Of a stretch of 64,000 nt of DNA, positions 13,198-23,908 are shown in pieces. The stretch's first letter is position 1, and each line of letters opens with the position of its first letter. The DNA is taken from positions 32,130,001-32,194,000 of the forward strand of contig NC_092341.1 of the NCBI RefSeq assembly GCF_046630445.1, written 5' to 3'. A model generated the notes under the pieces. That model had not been told where the DNA came from, did not search any database, and saw nothing but the letters and a program-made list of their open reading frames with translations. This DNA is from Rutidosis leptorrhynchoides. Its lineage: Eukaryota; Streptophyta; Magnoliopsida; Asterales; Asteraceae. Made by a program: the position numbers and the translations under genes.

Positions 13198-14582
13198 TTT
13201 TTATAAAGAAGAGAATATGTTATATAAAATGAGGTGAAAGGGTTTGATTTATAGTGTAAAATGAGTATTGAGAGTATATAAAATGAGTGTGAGAGTACGA
13301 GTTTTATTTGTATTCGTTTAAAAAATAATATTGAATCTTCATCTTCATCTTCATCTTCATACATATAGATATATATCCATCCGATTTGAAAATTTTGGCA
13401 TAGAGTCGTTTCAAACTCCTGTTAAATATTTGTAGAATATGAAGCTATTTATGGACCAATTTGATCCAATCAGTTTATAAGACTCACACATTTTGTAACT
13501 TATTACTAAATATGCATGCAAGAAAGTAGAAATAAAAAAAGCTCACATTGTAAGGTTTTCACCCCCTTTATCTAGTCAAGAAAAGTTGAGGTTACCTCAA
13601 TGGTCAACATGATCTGTTGACGGAACTCAGGATTTGAAGTCCTGTTCTTCCCTGGTTGGCACAAATTTTTATTTTTGGGTTATGAAAGGGTTTAAGAATG
13701 TTAATTGTTAACCAATAATTGTAAAAGGAGATCATCATAGAGTTGGCAAGATGGGTGGCTTAGTAAATGGGTCAAAATGGCTCTCGTTGAAACAAGCAAT
13801 AAGTTTTTTTTGGGAATTCCGGAAATCTTTTTCAGCATATGTTACAACAAAATGTAGATAACTTTTGGCTGGTACAACCACTAAATTGTCCAATCAAATG
13901 GGTGTAGATTACGGTTACAAAAATATAATGTTTTAATTTTCAGTCTCAATTTTTGAATAAAATGATATATGGGCGATTTTAATAATGTCTGTTTTACCCA
14001 TTAAAAGATAGAACTGAACCCAAATCGATGTATTCATTAGTAGATGAGCCAATTTATTAGGCTGCTTGCACTTAAAGCATGTAAATAGAGACAAATAGAT
14101 GTAACTTATGAAACTGAAGCTAGAAGTTTTGACTGTTTGGTCACAAGATTAACGCAACGTCCCTGCAACAAAATATACTATAAAGAACAAGCTCAGGAGA
14201 TGAAGTATGATCCCTTCGCGTAAAACCTTACTATATCAGCTAGTTACATCATGCTATAAATATACAAACAATCAAAATTAAATTAACAGTTTTAATACTA
14301 ATTCAATTATCAACCCCCTAACCACAAAAGAAAAAAGAAAAAAAACTAGTAGCATGTTTGCCTAGGCCCTAGAACACATATAAATGAAGGTGGCAAATTT
14401 AACCTGTTTACTTATCTCAAACAAATCAAATCAAACAATAAGAATAATCGGTCAAATTGCTAAATGTGTCAAACTAGCAGATAGTCACCCAAAGTCTATT
14501 TTGTCGAAAGACTAAGCTACACACCGAAAGTCACCCAAAGTGTAATAATAAATTACATGGTGAAAGTTTTATGATAATAATA
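13198..14582. other. Intergenic, no gene seen
   Basis: AT-rich sequence with stops in all frames over useful lengths. It contains a short GAAGATGAA run near 13337-13360 and no recognisable domain. There may be undetected old repeats. Confidence 0.5.
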
Positions 14583-14838
14583 AGGGTCGTCTCGCTATTT
14601 TAATGGGCCATGTTCGAGACATAAAATATGGACCCTTATAACGCTAAATTTATAAAACATATATAAAAAGATATATATTACTAAACATTTATCAATAAAA
14701 AATAATTTAATGTACGATTAAATTGTATGATAAATGAATTTTAATAGAAAAAATATAATGAATGCATTATTATATAAGAATTTTAAAAATTTGGGGTGCT
14801 GTTCGGTTGCACACTTCGCACATATGGCCGAGACGCCC
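14583..14838. mobile_element. MITE-like sequence
   Basis: The ends are inverted relative to each other: AAGGGTCGTCTCG on the left, and CGAGACGCCCCTT on the right, which reads AAGGGGCGTCTCG on the other strand. The interior is non-coding. I could not settle a target duplication, so the superfamily is unknown. Confidence 0.35.
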
Positions 14839-15137
14839 CTTAATAATTGCTAAATGAGTCAAATTGCTAAATGTGTAAAACAAGACCATGTTCTTTGCAC
14901 ACAACATGACTTGAAACCAAATATACTTCAATAAAATAGGCGTACCCAATTGTTTCAAACAACTCTTTATATGACATCGTAATTACATTACTGCTAAAAT
15001 CAAGTCGGGCATAACTGATCAAACGTTTGATACATACATTATAACTTATAATCACAATTCAATATAAAGCTGGACGCTGAAAGAAAAATGAAACGCATTT
15101 GATTGAAGACGTTTCCTTCACAATACAAAATTACAAA
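14839..15137. other. Intergenic, 3' flank of the membrane-protein gene
   Basis: No coding potential found. It probably includes the 3' untranslated region and terminator of the minus-strand gene ending at 15138. Confidence 0.4.
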
Positions 15138-15449
15138 TCATAGTTTTAGTTTTAGTTTTCGTTTAGCAATCGATTCTTTAGCAACTTGGACACGACACAA
15201 CGCCTTTTTAGCCCCGTCTAAACTCGAACAGACGTCTCCAGCTCCCAATGTAACTGCAAAGTAAAGATAAACAGTGCATAGCAGAGCAAGGAGTACAAGG
15301 GCAGTTAGAAGGTAACGATGTCGTCTAACGATCGCTGAGAAGCTACCCAATTCATTTTCTTTTGTGTATTGCTGTTTTTTGAATGAAGGTGATGAAAATA
15401 CAGTTTGCGATCTCCGATGAGGTGATGTTATTATGCCATCTAGAACCAT
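15138..15449 (-). CDS. Small single-pass membrane protein, function unknown
   Basis: A 103-residue protein starting MVLDGIITSPHRRSQ. A basic, Ser-rich N-terminus of about 44 residues is followed by one hydrophobic segment (about residues 45-68, LLTALVLLALLCTVYLYF). A short tail follows, with two cysteines (VCSS, LCRV) and a Lys/Arg-rich end. The ATG at 15449 is preferred because the open frame upstream starts only at a TTG, which is the first base of an exon. A splice acceptor (pyrimidine tract then CTCTAG) lies at 15492-15493 and a GTATGT donor at 15699, giving a 208-base intron in the 5' untranslated region. It resembles short conserved plant transmembrane proteins, but I cannot name a function. 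The MULE begins about 170 bases upstream of the first exon's donor site. Confidence 0.75.
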   Translation of the reverse strand: MVLDGIITSPHRRSQTVFSSPSFKKQQYTKENELGSFSAIVRRHRYLLTALVLLALLCTVYLYFAVTLGAGDVCSSLDGAKKALCRVQVAKESIAKRKLKLKL

Positions 15450-15491
15450 ATCTTTACACAACCAACAATCCAATCCAATTATCCAATTCAA

Positions 15492-15699
15492 CTAGAGAAA
15501 AAAAAAAAAGTTGAAATGAGGATCATGTTACTAACAAAAACACAGATCTCAAATTTTCATACATGTATATTTTATATTCATATTCATTGTTATTAAAGTT
15601 TGTATTAGTATTAAAAGCATGGGTCATGTAAATGAAATCAGATCAATGTAAGTATTGAATTGAAGATGAATTTTAAAGATGAGAGATCTGGAAACATAC
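15492..15699 (-). other. 5'-UTR intron of the membrane-protein gene
   Basis: Minus-strand donor GTATGT after CCGATCCG, and an acceptor with a long T-tract ending CTCTAG. It ends one base before the TTG that opens the frame, so the true start is the ATG downstream. Confidence 0.65.
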
Positions 15700-15868
15700 C
15701 GGATCGGAGACAAAAGTGTCGGTAACACTTTGAGTTGAGTTGATGTTTGACTTATTATGTCTCAAAGGCATTTTATGCACTTTCTGGATTAAAAGGTAAA
15801 GATTAGGTGGGCCACGGATAATGTGGGGTGGCATGATGGGCTTTTTCGTTAAGTTGGTTTATTTTTTA

Positions 15869-15962
15869 GGGCCAATCACCAAAATATCCATTTTTTTGAC
15901 CTTTTCTGAGCTGGAACCCCTTTTTTTTTTTTTTTTGAGAATTTGCCCGCGCAAGGCGCAAG
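15869..15962 (+). repeat. Left terminal inverted repeat of the MULE
   Basis: It starts GGGCCAATCACCAAAATA and runs through GAGCTGGAACCCC, a T-run of 16, and then TGCCCGCGCAAGGCGCAAG. The right end matches in inverted orientation over the outer 51 bases with few mismatches, and again over the inner GC-rich 19 bases. Confidence 0.9.
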
Positions 15963-16062
15963 GATGTTTATACCTTGCGACCTTGCGGCTTGCGCCTTTG
16001 CGTGTAAACGCAAGGCGCAAGGATAAGGACTTGCGTCCTTGCGTCCTTGCGCCTTGCGTCTT
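15947..16062. repeat. CGCAAGG hairpin array A (left subterminal)
   Basis: Many copies of GCGCAAGG and CCTTGCG in both orientations. The array overlaps the inner end of the left terminal repeat and lies just upstream of the transposase gene, so it would sit in its promoter or leader. Confidence 0.85.
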
Positions 16063-16265
16063 ATCAGAATGAATTTTTCCTGATTTCTGGATAAGATTTT
16101 TTGGATTCTTTGTACCTTTACGGATAAGATTATGTACCTGTCTATTTAATGAGGCTAGAACTCCAGATTAATCATTTTATTTCACTTCAATTTCAAAAAG
16201 ATCAAGTCATTAGAGCATCGTTAAGGTACCAACTTTTATCTATTTTTTCACTAATTTGTGTCTTA

Positions 16266-18980
16266 ATGAGTTGTAGTAATGATGAAGCATTTGTTGTTCA
16301 TATATGTTGTGGGGGTAATTTTGAATTTGTTAACAACATACCAATGTATCTGCCTCTTGACTGTTTTAGAACCAGATTAAAACTACCACTTGCTCCACAA
16401 AAACCAATAAATCGAAGAGTATTGTTAAGGAAAATTCTCAAAAAAATTGAATTGCCACCTAATGCACCTGTTTCGTTAAGATATATTGATAATAATCATA
16501 TTTTTGATATTACTGATGATCATGAAGATTTTTTTGAGTTTTTAAAACACGCTGTCACATACGAGCCTATTGATATTTATGTTGTCGACAAGGTTAGAAT
16601 GCTTCAACCCGGACAAAGTTCACAAACACACCAGCCCCAACAAAATCCACAAACACACCATCTCCAACAAAACCTCCGGATTCTCGAGTCTCAACCAAAC
16701 AAACAAACTCACCATCTGCAAAAAGAACAGGATGAAATACACAATTCCGAACCAAACCTCGAAACACACTATTTGGAAGAAAAACAGGCTGAAATACCAC
16801 CTCCAAACACAGAAGAATTTGACTTCTTCAACCATGGAGCCGAGAACGTGTGTAAAATTAAAAAAATAGAGAACCCGTTTATACCTGTTGTTGGGTCTAG
16901 TGAATCGGATGAAGCAAGTGAAGAGGAAGATGAAGATGAAGAAGATGAAGAAAAACAAGATGTATTCTGGAATATGCCAACTCTACACAGTCAGCAAGAT
17001 GAAGAAAACCCAGAATTTACGACCCCAATTCAAACCACGTATCAGGTATCTGATTTGGTCAAAGTTCGTCAAACGTTTTCGAACAAGGAAGAATTCGTAA
17101 ACCAGCTATTTACAAAATGCCTTGAAGAAAACTTTCAAATAAAGCCTGTAAAGTCAGACAAATCTCGGTACACCGCTAAATGTGTGTTGCCAAATTGTGA
17201 GTGGAAATGTAGTGCATACAAAATAAGACACACTGAAAACTTTATGGTTAAAAAGTTGCATGACGTACACACTTGCTCACGCACACAAATTATGGGAAAC
17301 AATAAACATGCTACTAAAAAGGTGTTGGGTAGTATTCTTATGGATTCGTTCAAGGCTGCTAATCGAGAGTATAAACCAAAAGATATACGTGATGATGTAG
17401 CCAATCGGTTTAGAGTGAGCATATCATATAATCAAGCATGGAGGGCCAAGTGTCAAGCAATAGAGATGTTACGTGGCAGTAGTGATGACTCCTTTAGAAT
17501 GCTTCCCATTTACCTTCATAACCTTAAGATCCACAACCCGGGGACCATCACCAATTTGGTTACCGATAAAGAAAATAAATTTGTGATGTGCTACATGTCC
17601 ATTGGAGTAGTTGTAAGTAAATATATATTAGCAAAAACCACCTTTTAAAATGTACACCATACGCAAGGCGCAAGTGTCACCTTGCGCCAACGAATACGCA
17701 AGGACGCAAGTACAACCTTGCGACTGGCATTAAAGACGCAAGGTCGCAAGGCTTTACTTGCGCTTCGTTGTCGCAAGACATAAGAGTATTCCTTGCGCCT
17801 TGCGTATGGTGTATGAGGTCTTATTAATAATATTTGATTTTACTGTTAAAATTTCATGCAGATTCGATCATTTGTGCAACATGTCCGCCCGATAATCATC
17901 GTCGATGCTGCACATTTAAAGGGTGGGTACCTGGGTACTAATTTAGTTGCTGTTGCGATGGATGGCAACAATGGAATTTTGCCATTGGCTTATGGAATTG
18001 GTGAAGGCGAGACAAACAGTGTTTGGTCATGGTTTTTTGGTAACCTAAGGGATCATTTAATGAGTTGTGGTATGGTTGATCGTATGTCAGAGATTACTTT
18101 TATTTCTGATCGTGCTCCTGCAATAGCACACGGCATTGCAAACGTGTTTCCGGAAGCGTTTCACGCTCATTGTGCACGTCATTTATTCATGAACATCAAA
18201 ACTAAATCCAACAAGATGAAATTCTTCGAATGGCACTTTTGGAAAATGGTTAAGGCGTACCGTGCGTCGGATTTTCATGATCATCTAGATGTATTTCGAA
18301 GGAGATTGAAAGCGTCTTATAAAGTTCTATGTGAGGATGGTATCAATAGATGGTCCAGAAGTCAATCTACTCATATTAGGTATTCATACCTTACAAGCAA
18401 CAGTGTAGAGTCTATAAACTCTCTATCAAGACATGCTCGTAAACTACCCGTTTGCATGTTGTTCGAATTTTTTCGTTGTTCAATACAGGATTGGTATTTC
18501 AAACATCGCAACAAATCAGTTAGTCTTACTTCACCGGTTACTCCATATGTTGAACGTAAGCTAGCTAAGAGGACGGACAAATCAAGAAGATGGCGAGCAT
18601 TTCCATCGACAAATGATCTAATAGAGGTACATGATGGACGAAAAAATGGGTTGGTTAATCTACAAGATAGAACTTGTTCATGTGGTCAATGGCAATTATC
18701 AGGCATACCCTGCGGTCATGTGATTGCATCAGCACGACACTTCGGAGTGGAGGATATTAGTTGTTATGTATCGCATTGGTTCAGCACTCAAACATACATA
18801 AATACGTATTCCGAACACATTCTTCCTCTCCCCCATCGGTCTGAATGGTCGGATCCGGGTCCCGGGATTTTGCAACTTGTACACCCCCCAGTTCTAAAGA
18901 AAAGACAACCCGGACGTCCTAAAGGTAAAAAACGCATTCCTTCAAAAGGTGAAGAAACTTCAAAAAAAGTAAACTTGTAG
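16266..18980 (+). CDS. MULE transposase, mudrA type
   Basis: Two exons, 16266-17612 and 17862-18980, join in frame at GTT|GTAAGT and CATGCAG|ATT to give about 821 residues. The start is the ATG at 16266 (MSCSNDEAFVVH); an upstream ATG at 16149 in the same frame looks like leader. The order is: a conserved N-terminal region; a Gln/His-rich then very acidic linker; a zinc-binding DNA-binding domain around residues 300-345 (C-x5-C ... H-x3-H-x-C); and the MULE catalytic domain. The last has Asp464 in VDAAHLKG, Asp532 in FISDRAPAI and the CARH motif at 553-556; I did not assign the third acidic residue. A SWIM zinc finger (CSCGQW ... CGH) follows, then a basic GRPKGKK tail. Just after the stop, another frame encodes a CCHC knuckle (CSRCKEPGHSRSTC), so a one-base change probably removed it. 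The protein would cut and rejoin the element's ends. Confidence 0.88.
17653..17813. repeat. CGCAAGG hairpin array B (transposase intron)
   Basis: It occupies most of the single transposase intron. Its outer edges are perfect 22-base inverted repeats (17653-17674 and 17792-17813, beginning TACACCATACGCAAGG), with more CGCAAGG/CCTTGCG pairs inside. The transcript could fold into one large hairpin. Confidence 0.85.
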
Positions 18981-19316
18981 TCGTTGCAAAGAACCAGGTC
19001 ATTCTCGATCAACATGCCCAGCTGCTTATGACCGAACAGGTGAATCAACTTCTCAACGGGCAAGAAAGACAACCTCAAAGGCGAAAGAGACAGTCGAACC
19101 ATCTCAAGCTTATCAATCTCAGTTTTATCCAACGTACAATTTAGGTAGTAATTAGTTCCTATAAGTCATTTATTTTCAGGAACAAATTAAGGTGTGATGA
19201 ATTCCGTTGTTGTAATATTTTTTAATTAGTATTTTATGATGTGGTTTCGTGTGTTACTTCACATGTTATAATATTGAATGCACAAGCTAGTGGTACAAGA
19301 ATAATCAAAATGTTGT

Positions 19317-19532
19317 GGCGCAAGGTCGCAAGATGAACCTTGTGTATGTTTCAAAAAAGGGGCGCAAGGACGCAAGAAGTACCTTGCGCCTGCTTCATCA
19401 AAAGGCGCATAGACGCAAGACGTACCTTGCGCCTGCTTCTAATTACGAGGCGCAAGGGAGCAAGAAGTACCTTGCGCCTAAGGCTATCACGGGACGCAAG
19501 GTCGCAAGGTCTGATTACACACCTTTGCGCCT
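19317..19532. repeat. CGCAAGG hairpin array C (between the two genes)
   Basis: It contains three regular 30-base units at 19361-19390, 19404-19433 and 19449-19478, separated by 13-15 bases, plus degenerate flanking units. Each unit has GGCGCAAGG and CCTTGCGCC arms (or a close variant) around a loop with a second GCAAG. It lies between the convergent 3' ends of transposase and protease. Confidence 0.88.
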
Positions 19533-19624
19533 TCAAAAATACAGTTAGGGACCTGTTCACAGTTTACAACATTTACAGTTTATACACAAATTACATAACT
19601 AACTACAGTTTTCAGAATAAAACC

Positions 19625-22600
19625 TCAGTTACCAACTTTTGCTTTCTCTTTTGGTGGGGGTTCCTGGGTATCAAAGCGTGCACGAAAGAAGGTCTTGGCC
19701 ATTCTCACTCTGTAGTCTTCTGCGGCCTTTTTAGCATCTCCAATGTTTGGGATTTCATCCCACCCAAAGATCACCCTCTCCATATGGATGCAGACCCAAA
19801 CACCACAGTCCCCATTACGTCCACTTTGCACCGGCACGACTGGTGCTGCCTCGGTCATGAACTCTATACTCTCCTTGTTTTCCAAGTATTCAACAATCTG
19901 GGAGTCTTGCTTTTGGTTAAAGTAATCAATTGCTCTTAAGTATACAGGCAATTGATCTCCCAGATCTTTGGTGAGCTTGACAATTTCTTGATCAACATGA
20001 CCGGGCAAACTATCGTACACCAATATCTTCTGTTCCTCCAAGTTCAAGACAATCAGAATAAAGTGTTGAGCATCGTAAAAGTGAACGGGGATCAAAATCT
20101 GCAAAAAACATACACAATATTAGGTAAACTGTAAAAGGCGCAAGGACGCAAGACCATACCTTGCGCCTGCATAATTGACGCAAGGACGCAAACTCAAGGA
20201 CGCAAGGACAACCTTGCGTCAACCCGAAACACAAGGCGCAAGGACACAAGGGCAACCTTGCGTCCAACCTAAAACACCAGGCGCAAGCACGCAAGACTTC
20301 ACCTTGCGCCTGTTCCAGAACACTTCAAAACCTAAAATTCATTGGGAATTAAAACATACCTTATCACAATAGGCCCAGGATGGATATAGCTCATCACTAC
20401 CATCCCCTAATCCAATCAAATACATATAATCAGGTGCATTCTCCCCTGTGATTGCTACTTCTCCTATTTTCTCCGCCTCTTTCCGTTTCTCTTCCTCCAT
20501 TTGTGTATCATCATAATAGGACTGAAACGCTGCAAGCCTAGAAAGGAAACCCAGTGGCATGACAGTCCATCGAGAACTACACGCAAACGAGTCGGTCGGG
20601 ATAATAGGAGTGGAATACTGGCTTGCTCGGGGGAGAACCCTCTGACGATATCTCAACATAAGTGTAGCCCATCCATCAATATGCTAAAATTGTGATAAAA
20701 CAAAATCAAATAAGCATGAAACTTACTTAGTTTTCCAAGAATGGAAACAAATAAGCGAGCAACTTACTAAGTTTTCCAAGTATCCGGAATATCCAAGACC
20801 AAGTAACCTGATCCAAAACTCAGGTGTGAGGTATATAAAATTTTCGTTCTGAAAAACGAACATGCACCGCGTTTCTTGCTTACTATCCACCATACTCTTC
20901 GGATCTTTTGCAGGCCCAACGTGCTTTCTACCGTCTCTCCAAGCAGTGGGTGGTGGTGGTAGTAGAGTTCCTTGATCATTCACTAGCCTGTCTACCATCG
21001 ACCAAATTTCCTCTTCATTAACCCAATCCTTTTGCGACCGTTTACGCTTTTTCACAACCGGTGCAACAACAGCTTCTTCAACAATAGGGTGGGGTTCTTC
21101 TTCAACAACACCCTGTTCTTTAGTATCGAGATTAACAACCTCCTCAGCCTCAGACACCCTCAGCCTTTTCACTTTGCGAGCAACATCATCTGACAGCTGT
21201 GAATTATAGAAAGTCAGGAAAAAGGGCGCAAGGGCGCAAGATAACCCTTGCGGCATACGCAAGGACGCAAGGTACGACCTTGCGCCATTTATGTAAAACA
21301 GGCGCAAAGTCGCAAGATCATACCTTGCGCCTGTTTGGCAAGGCAAGCGCAAGGACGCAAGATATGACCTTGCGCCCACTTTTAACAAACACAGCCTATT
21401 TAGTCTCAATAATTAATGACAAAACTGCAAGTTAAGGTAAAAAAACTGTAATTAAAGATATACCTTCTCGATTGGTTTTCTGTATCCCGGTGTTGTGAAA
21501 GGGGAGCTTAGTACACGCGTTGGTCGTCAATCTCTCATTCCACGTCTAATCCGTTGAGCTGATTTGTCGTTTTCATTGTCTGAGAAGGATCGACCAAGTA
21601 ACTCCTCACCTTCATTTTGCTCTTGTTCTGATATTCGTTTCTCTTGTTCAGATATACGTCGCTCGTGATCATTTATTTGCGTTCTACACTCTTGCAGCTC
21701 CTTCTCTTGCCTATCCATCCGTTTCACCAAAGACATGTATAATTCCTTTGCATCAGTAGATAAGTTTGATTGAGTCTGAGATTGAGACTGAGATTGAGAT
21801 TGAGATTGAGACTGTTCTCCACCACCATGTTCCTCATTGACAGGTTCATCTTCAACAGGTTCTTCAACTTCCTCATCCACTTCCGTCCCATCAAAGTAAT
21901 GGCAACTTTTTACCCACCATTGACATCCACTCTCAACATCAGTGGGATGCAGAGTACGAAAAGGTCGTTTATTCTTCGGACATTCATCCTGTACAACAAC
22001 AGCAAAAGTTAAATACACAGGCGCAAGGACGCAAGATGAATCTTGCGTCTTCATCAAAAGAGGCGCAAGGACGCAAGATCAACCTTGTGCCTCGTAAATG
22101 ATGACGCAAGACTACTCTTGCGTTGACCATAAAACGTTAGCTAAGGGCGCAAGGACGCAAGGAAAAACCTTGCGTCCCGTAAACAAACACGCAAGGTTGG
22201 CCTTGCGTTGGCCATATGGCGTAAGGTACAGGCGCAAGGTCGCAAGATCAAACCTTGCGCCTTGGTCACGCAAGGACGCAAGATATATCTTGCGCCCATC
22301 ACAGAACCCATTTTTTTCCTAGATCCTTACTCTGTATTCTTCCAGCACCAACAAAACTTTTATGTTAAAAACAACACTTACCATAACGTTTAGGAGATGC
22401 AGGTAATCAGTGACTGAAAAAGTCTCAGCCGATGAACGTTTCCAAAATAAGGCCCTCGGTACTCCATTTTTGTCTGTCTTGTGGGCAAAACTTTTAATTG
22501 TTCGTCGATATGCCTCGAGAATCCAAATCTACAAAATTAATTAAATAAATAAGGACGCATAAAAAAATAATATACGATTCAAATGTTGAGGTATTAACCA

Positions 22601-23740
22601 AATCTACCAAACTTGTTGAGGTATTACCTTAAATGACCACATAAAACCGACCAAAGTATAACCCTTTCCCACCTCTAACTGACTTTCCCGAGCTTGAAAT
22701 CCATCTTTAACTAGGGGGTAAGTGGCATCCCAAATACGATTACCCCACGGGTAGTCATTCAATTTAGCAAAATCTTCGACTAGCCATAGGTATTGTTTGC
22801 TCACCACATGAATCCCTTGCTTACCCATAAATGCTCTCTCCACAATCAAAATAATGGCTAGTCGCACGACATCATCATCACTAACCACAAAATCAGCACC
22901 ATCATATAAAAGCTTTTGGATATCGGTAATTGTAATGTTTGAATTATCTTTACGCTTTGGGAAACAACGTCGTCTAATCGGTGGTGTTTCTACATCATAA
23001 CTTCTTGGAATGTAATGTGCCATGTCCGTGCGACGACTAAACTTAAACCCCGTGATGAGACAAAATTCCCGCCTACTAAATCTAATTTTGAAATTCGGAC
23101 GGAAACTAAACCATATTTCCTCATCATCAGCAGGGTACTTTTCATCTATTCCTATCGGTCGCTCACTCTTTCTTTGGAGCATTGCATGTACAAGGCCCGG
23201 ATCATTGCCGGTGTAAGTAAGATCTAGCCAAGGACCAAAACAAGTTCCCCTAAAAATTTTTTGTTGATTCTCAGTCATCGATGCCTTTAGTTGAGGTATA
23301 ACATTCAGCATATTCTTCATCGTCAACTTCGCCTCAACATATCCCTGAAACAGACAGTTTTTCAGGAAAAAAATACAGGCGCAAGGACGCAAGAAGCACC
23401 TTGCGTCTCGTTTATCACACAGGCGCAAGGACGCAAGACGTTCCTTGCGCCAGCTGCTACGGACGAACGCAAGGACGCAAGACTTTCCTTGCGCCTATAC
23501 CAGATTCTAGTTTTAAGGCCTAAAACAATCGTGTTCTAGTTTTTATAAATTGTTAGCTTCCAAATACTGTAACTTTAGCAAATCTAGCAACACTATAAGT
23601 GAGTTTTGCATCACCAAGCTCGTTGAAGCATTTCATCGAACACTTGGTGTGCAACAAAAATTATATATCATTTTCGACATACAAATGGAGTAATCGAACG
23701 GAGATAGTTGAAAGGAAACACTTACCTGTTCTTGTGACAT
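19625..23740 (-). CDS. ULP1-like cysteine protease gene carried by the MULE, with one in-frame stop
   Basis: Seven exons on the minus strand: 23740-23726, 23344-22628, 22528-22382, 21988-21464, 21196-20768, 20683-20360 and 20098-19625. All junctions are phase 0 with GT-AG borders, for about 876 codons. Exon 2 carries a DUF1985-type domain (FRGTCFGPWLDL ... LITGFKF). Exon 4 has a Gln/Ser repeat and a predicted coiled coil rich in Glu. The last exon is the C48 (SUMO-protease-like) core: His in AQHFILIVLN, Asp in ILVYDSLPG, Gln in VPVQSG and Cys in GDCGVWV, so the catalytic residues are present. However, exon 4 contains an in-frame TGA at 21527-21529, followed in the same frame by RPTRVLSSPFTTPG up to a good donor. 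A C-to-T change in CGA would explain it. The true substrate is unknown. The tiny first exon (MSQEQ) is the least certain part. Confidence 0.82.
20137..20310. repeat. CGCAAGG hairpin array D (intron 6 of the ULP gene)
   Basis: It lies wholly inside the intron 20099-20359. Units such as GGCGCAAGGACGCAAGACC followed by ACCTTGCGCC recur, with degenerate copies between. Confidence 0.85.
21224..21376. repeat. CGCAAGG hairpin array E (intron 4 of the ULP gene)
   Basis: It fills the middle of the intron 21197-21463 with four hairpin units of the same design and slightly different loops. Confidence 0.85.
22020..22297. repeat. CGCAAGG hairpin array F (intron 3 of the ULP gene)
   Basis: The longest array, inside the intron 21989-22381. 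At least six hairpin units are recognisable, in variants ending CCTTGCGTC or CCTTGCGCC. Confidence 0.85.
23378..23495. repeat. CGCAAGG hairpin array G (intron 1 of the ULP gene)
   Basis: Three hairpin units lie near the 3' side of the long first intron (23345-23725), close to the exon 2 acceptor. The rest of that intron lacks them. Confidence 0.85.
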
Positions 23741-23908
23741 CTTGATCACCTTTTTCGTCGGTTTTTTTTCTATTCCTTGTTCTCAATCGTGTTGGTGACG
23801 GTGATGCGAATGGAGGCGGTGATGGTAACGGTGGGGAAAATGTACTGATGGCGGTGGTGCTGGCGATGGTGGTGGTGGTGGTGGTGATGTGGTGAGTCTC
23901 AGAAGAAA

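Noticed and set aside
15450-15491. Longer N-terminus for the membrane protein
   Set aside because: The extended frame begins with TTG at the first base after a splice acceptor; the ATG at 15449 is the natural start.
16594-16958. Minus-strand proteins opposite the transposase
   Set aside because: Shadows of the Gln- and Glu-rich linker of the transposase.
19315-19548. Arg/Leu-rich proteins read from the CGCAAGG arrays
   Set aside because: These frames are read-through of the hairpin repeat and change with every unit; they lie between genes or in introns.
20010-20294. Cys-rich protein on the minus strand
   Set aside because: It reads from array D across a splice acceptor into the protease exon, in a different frame from the protease.
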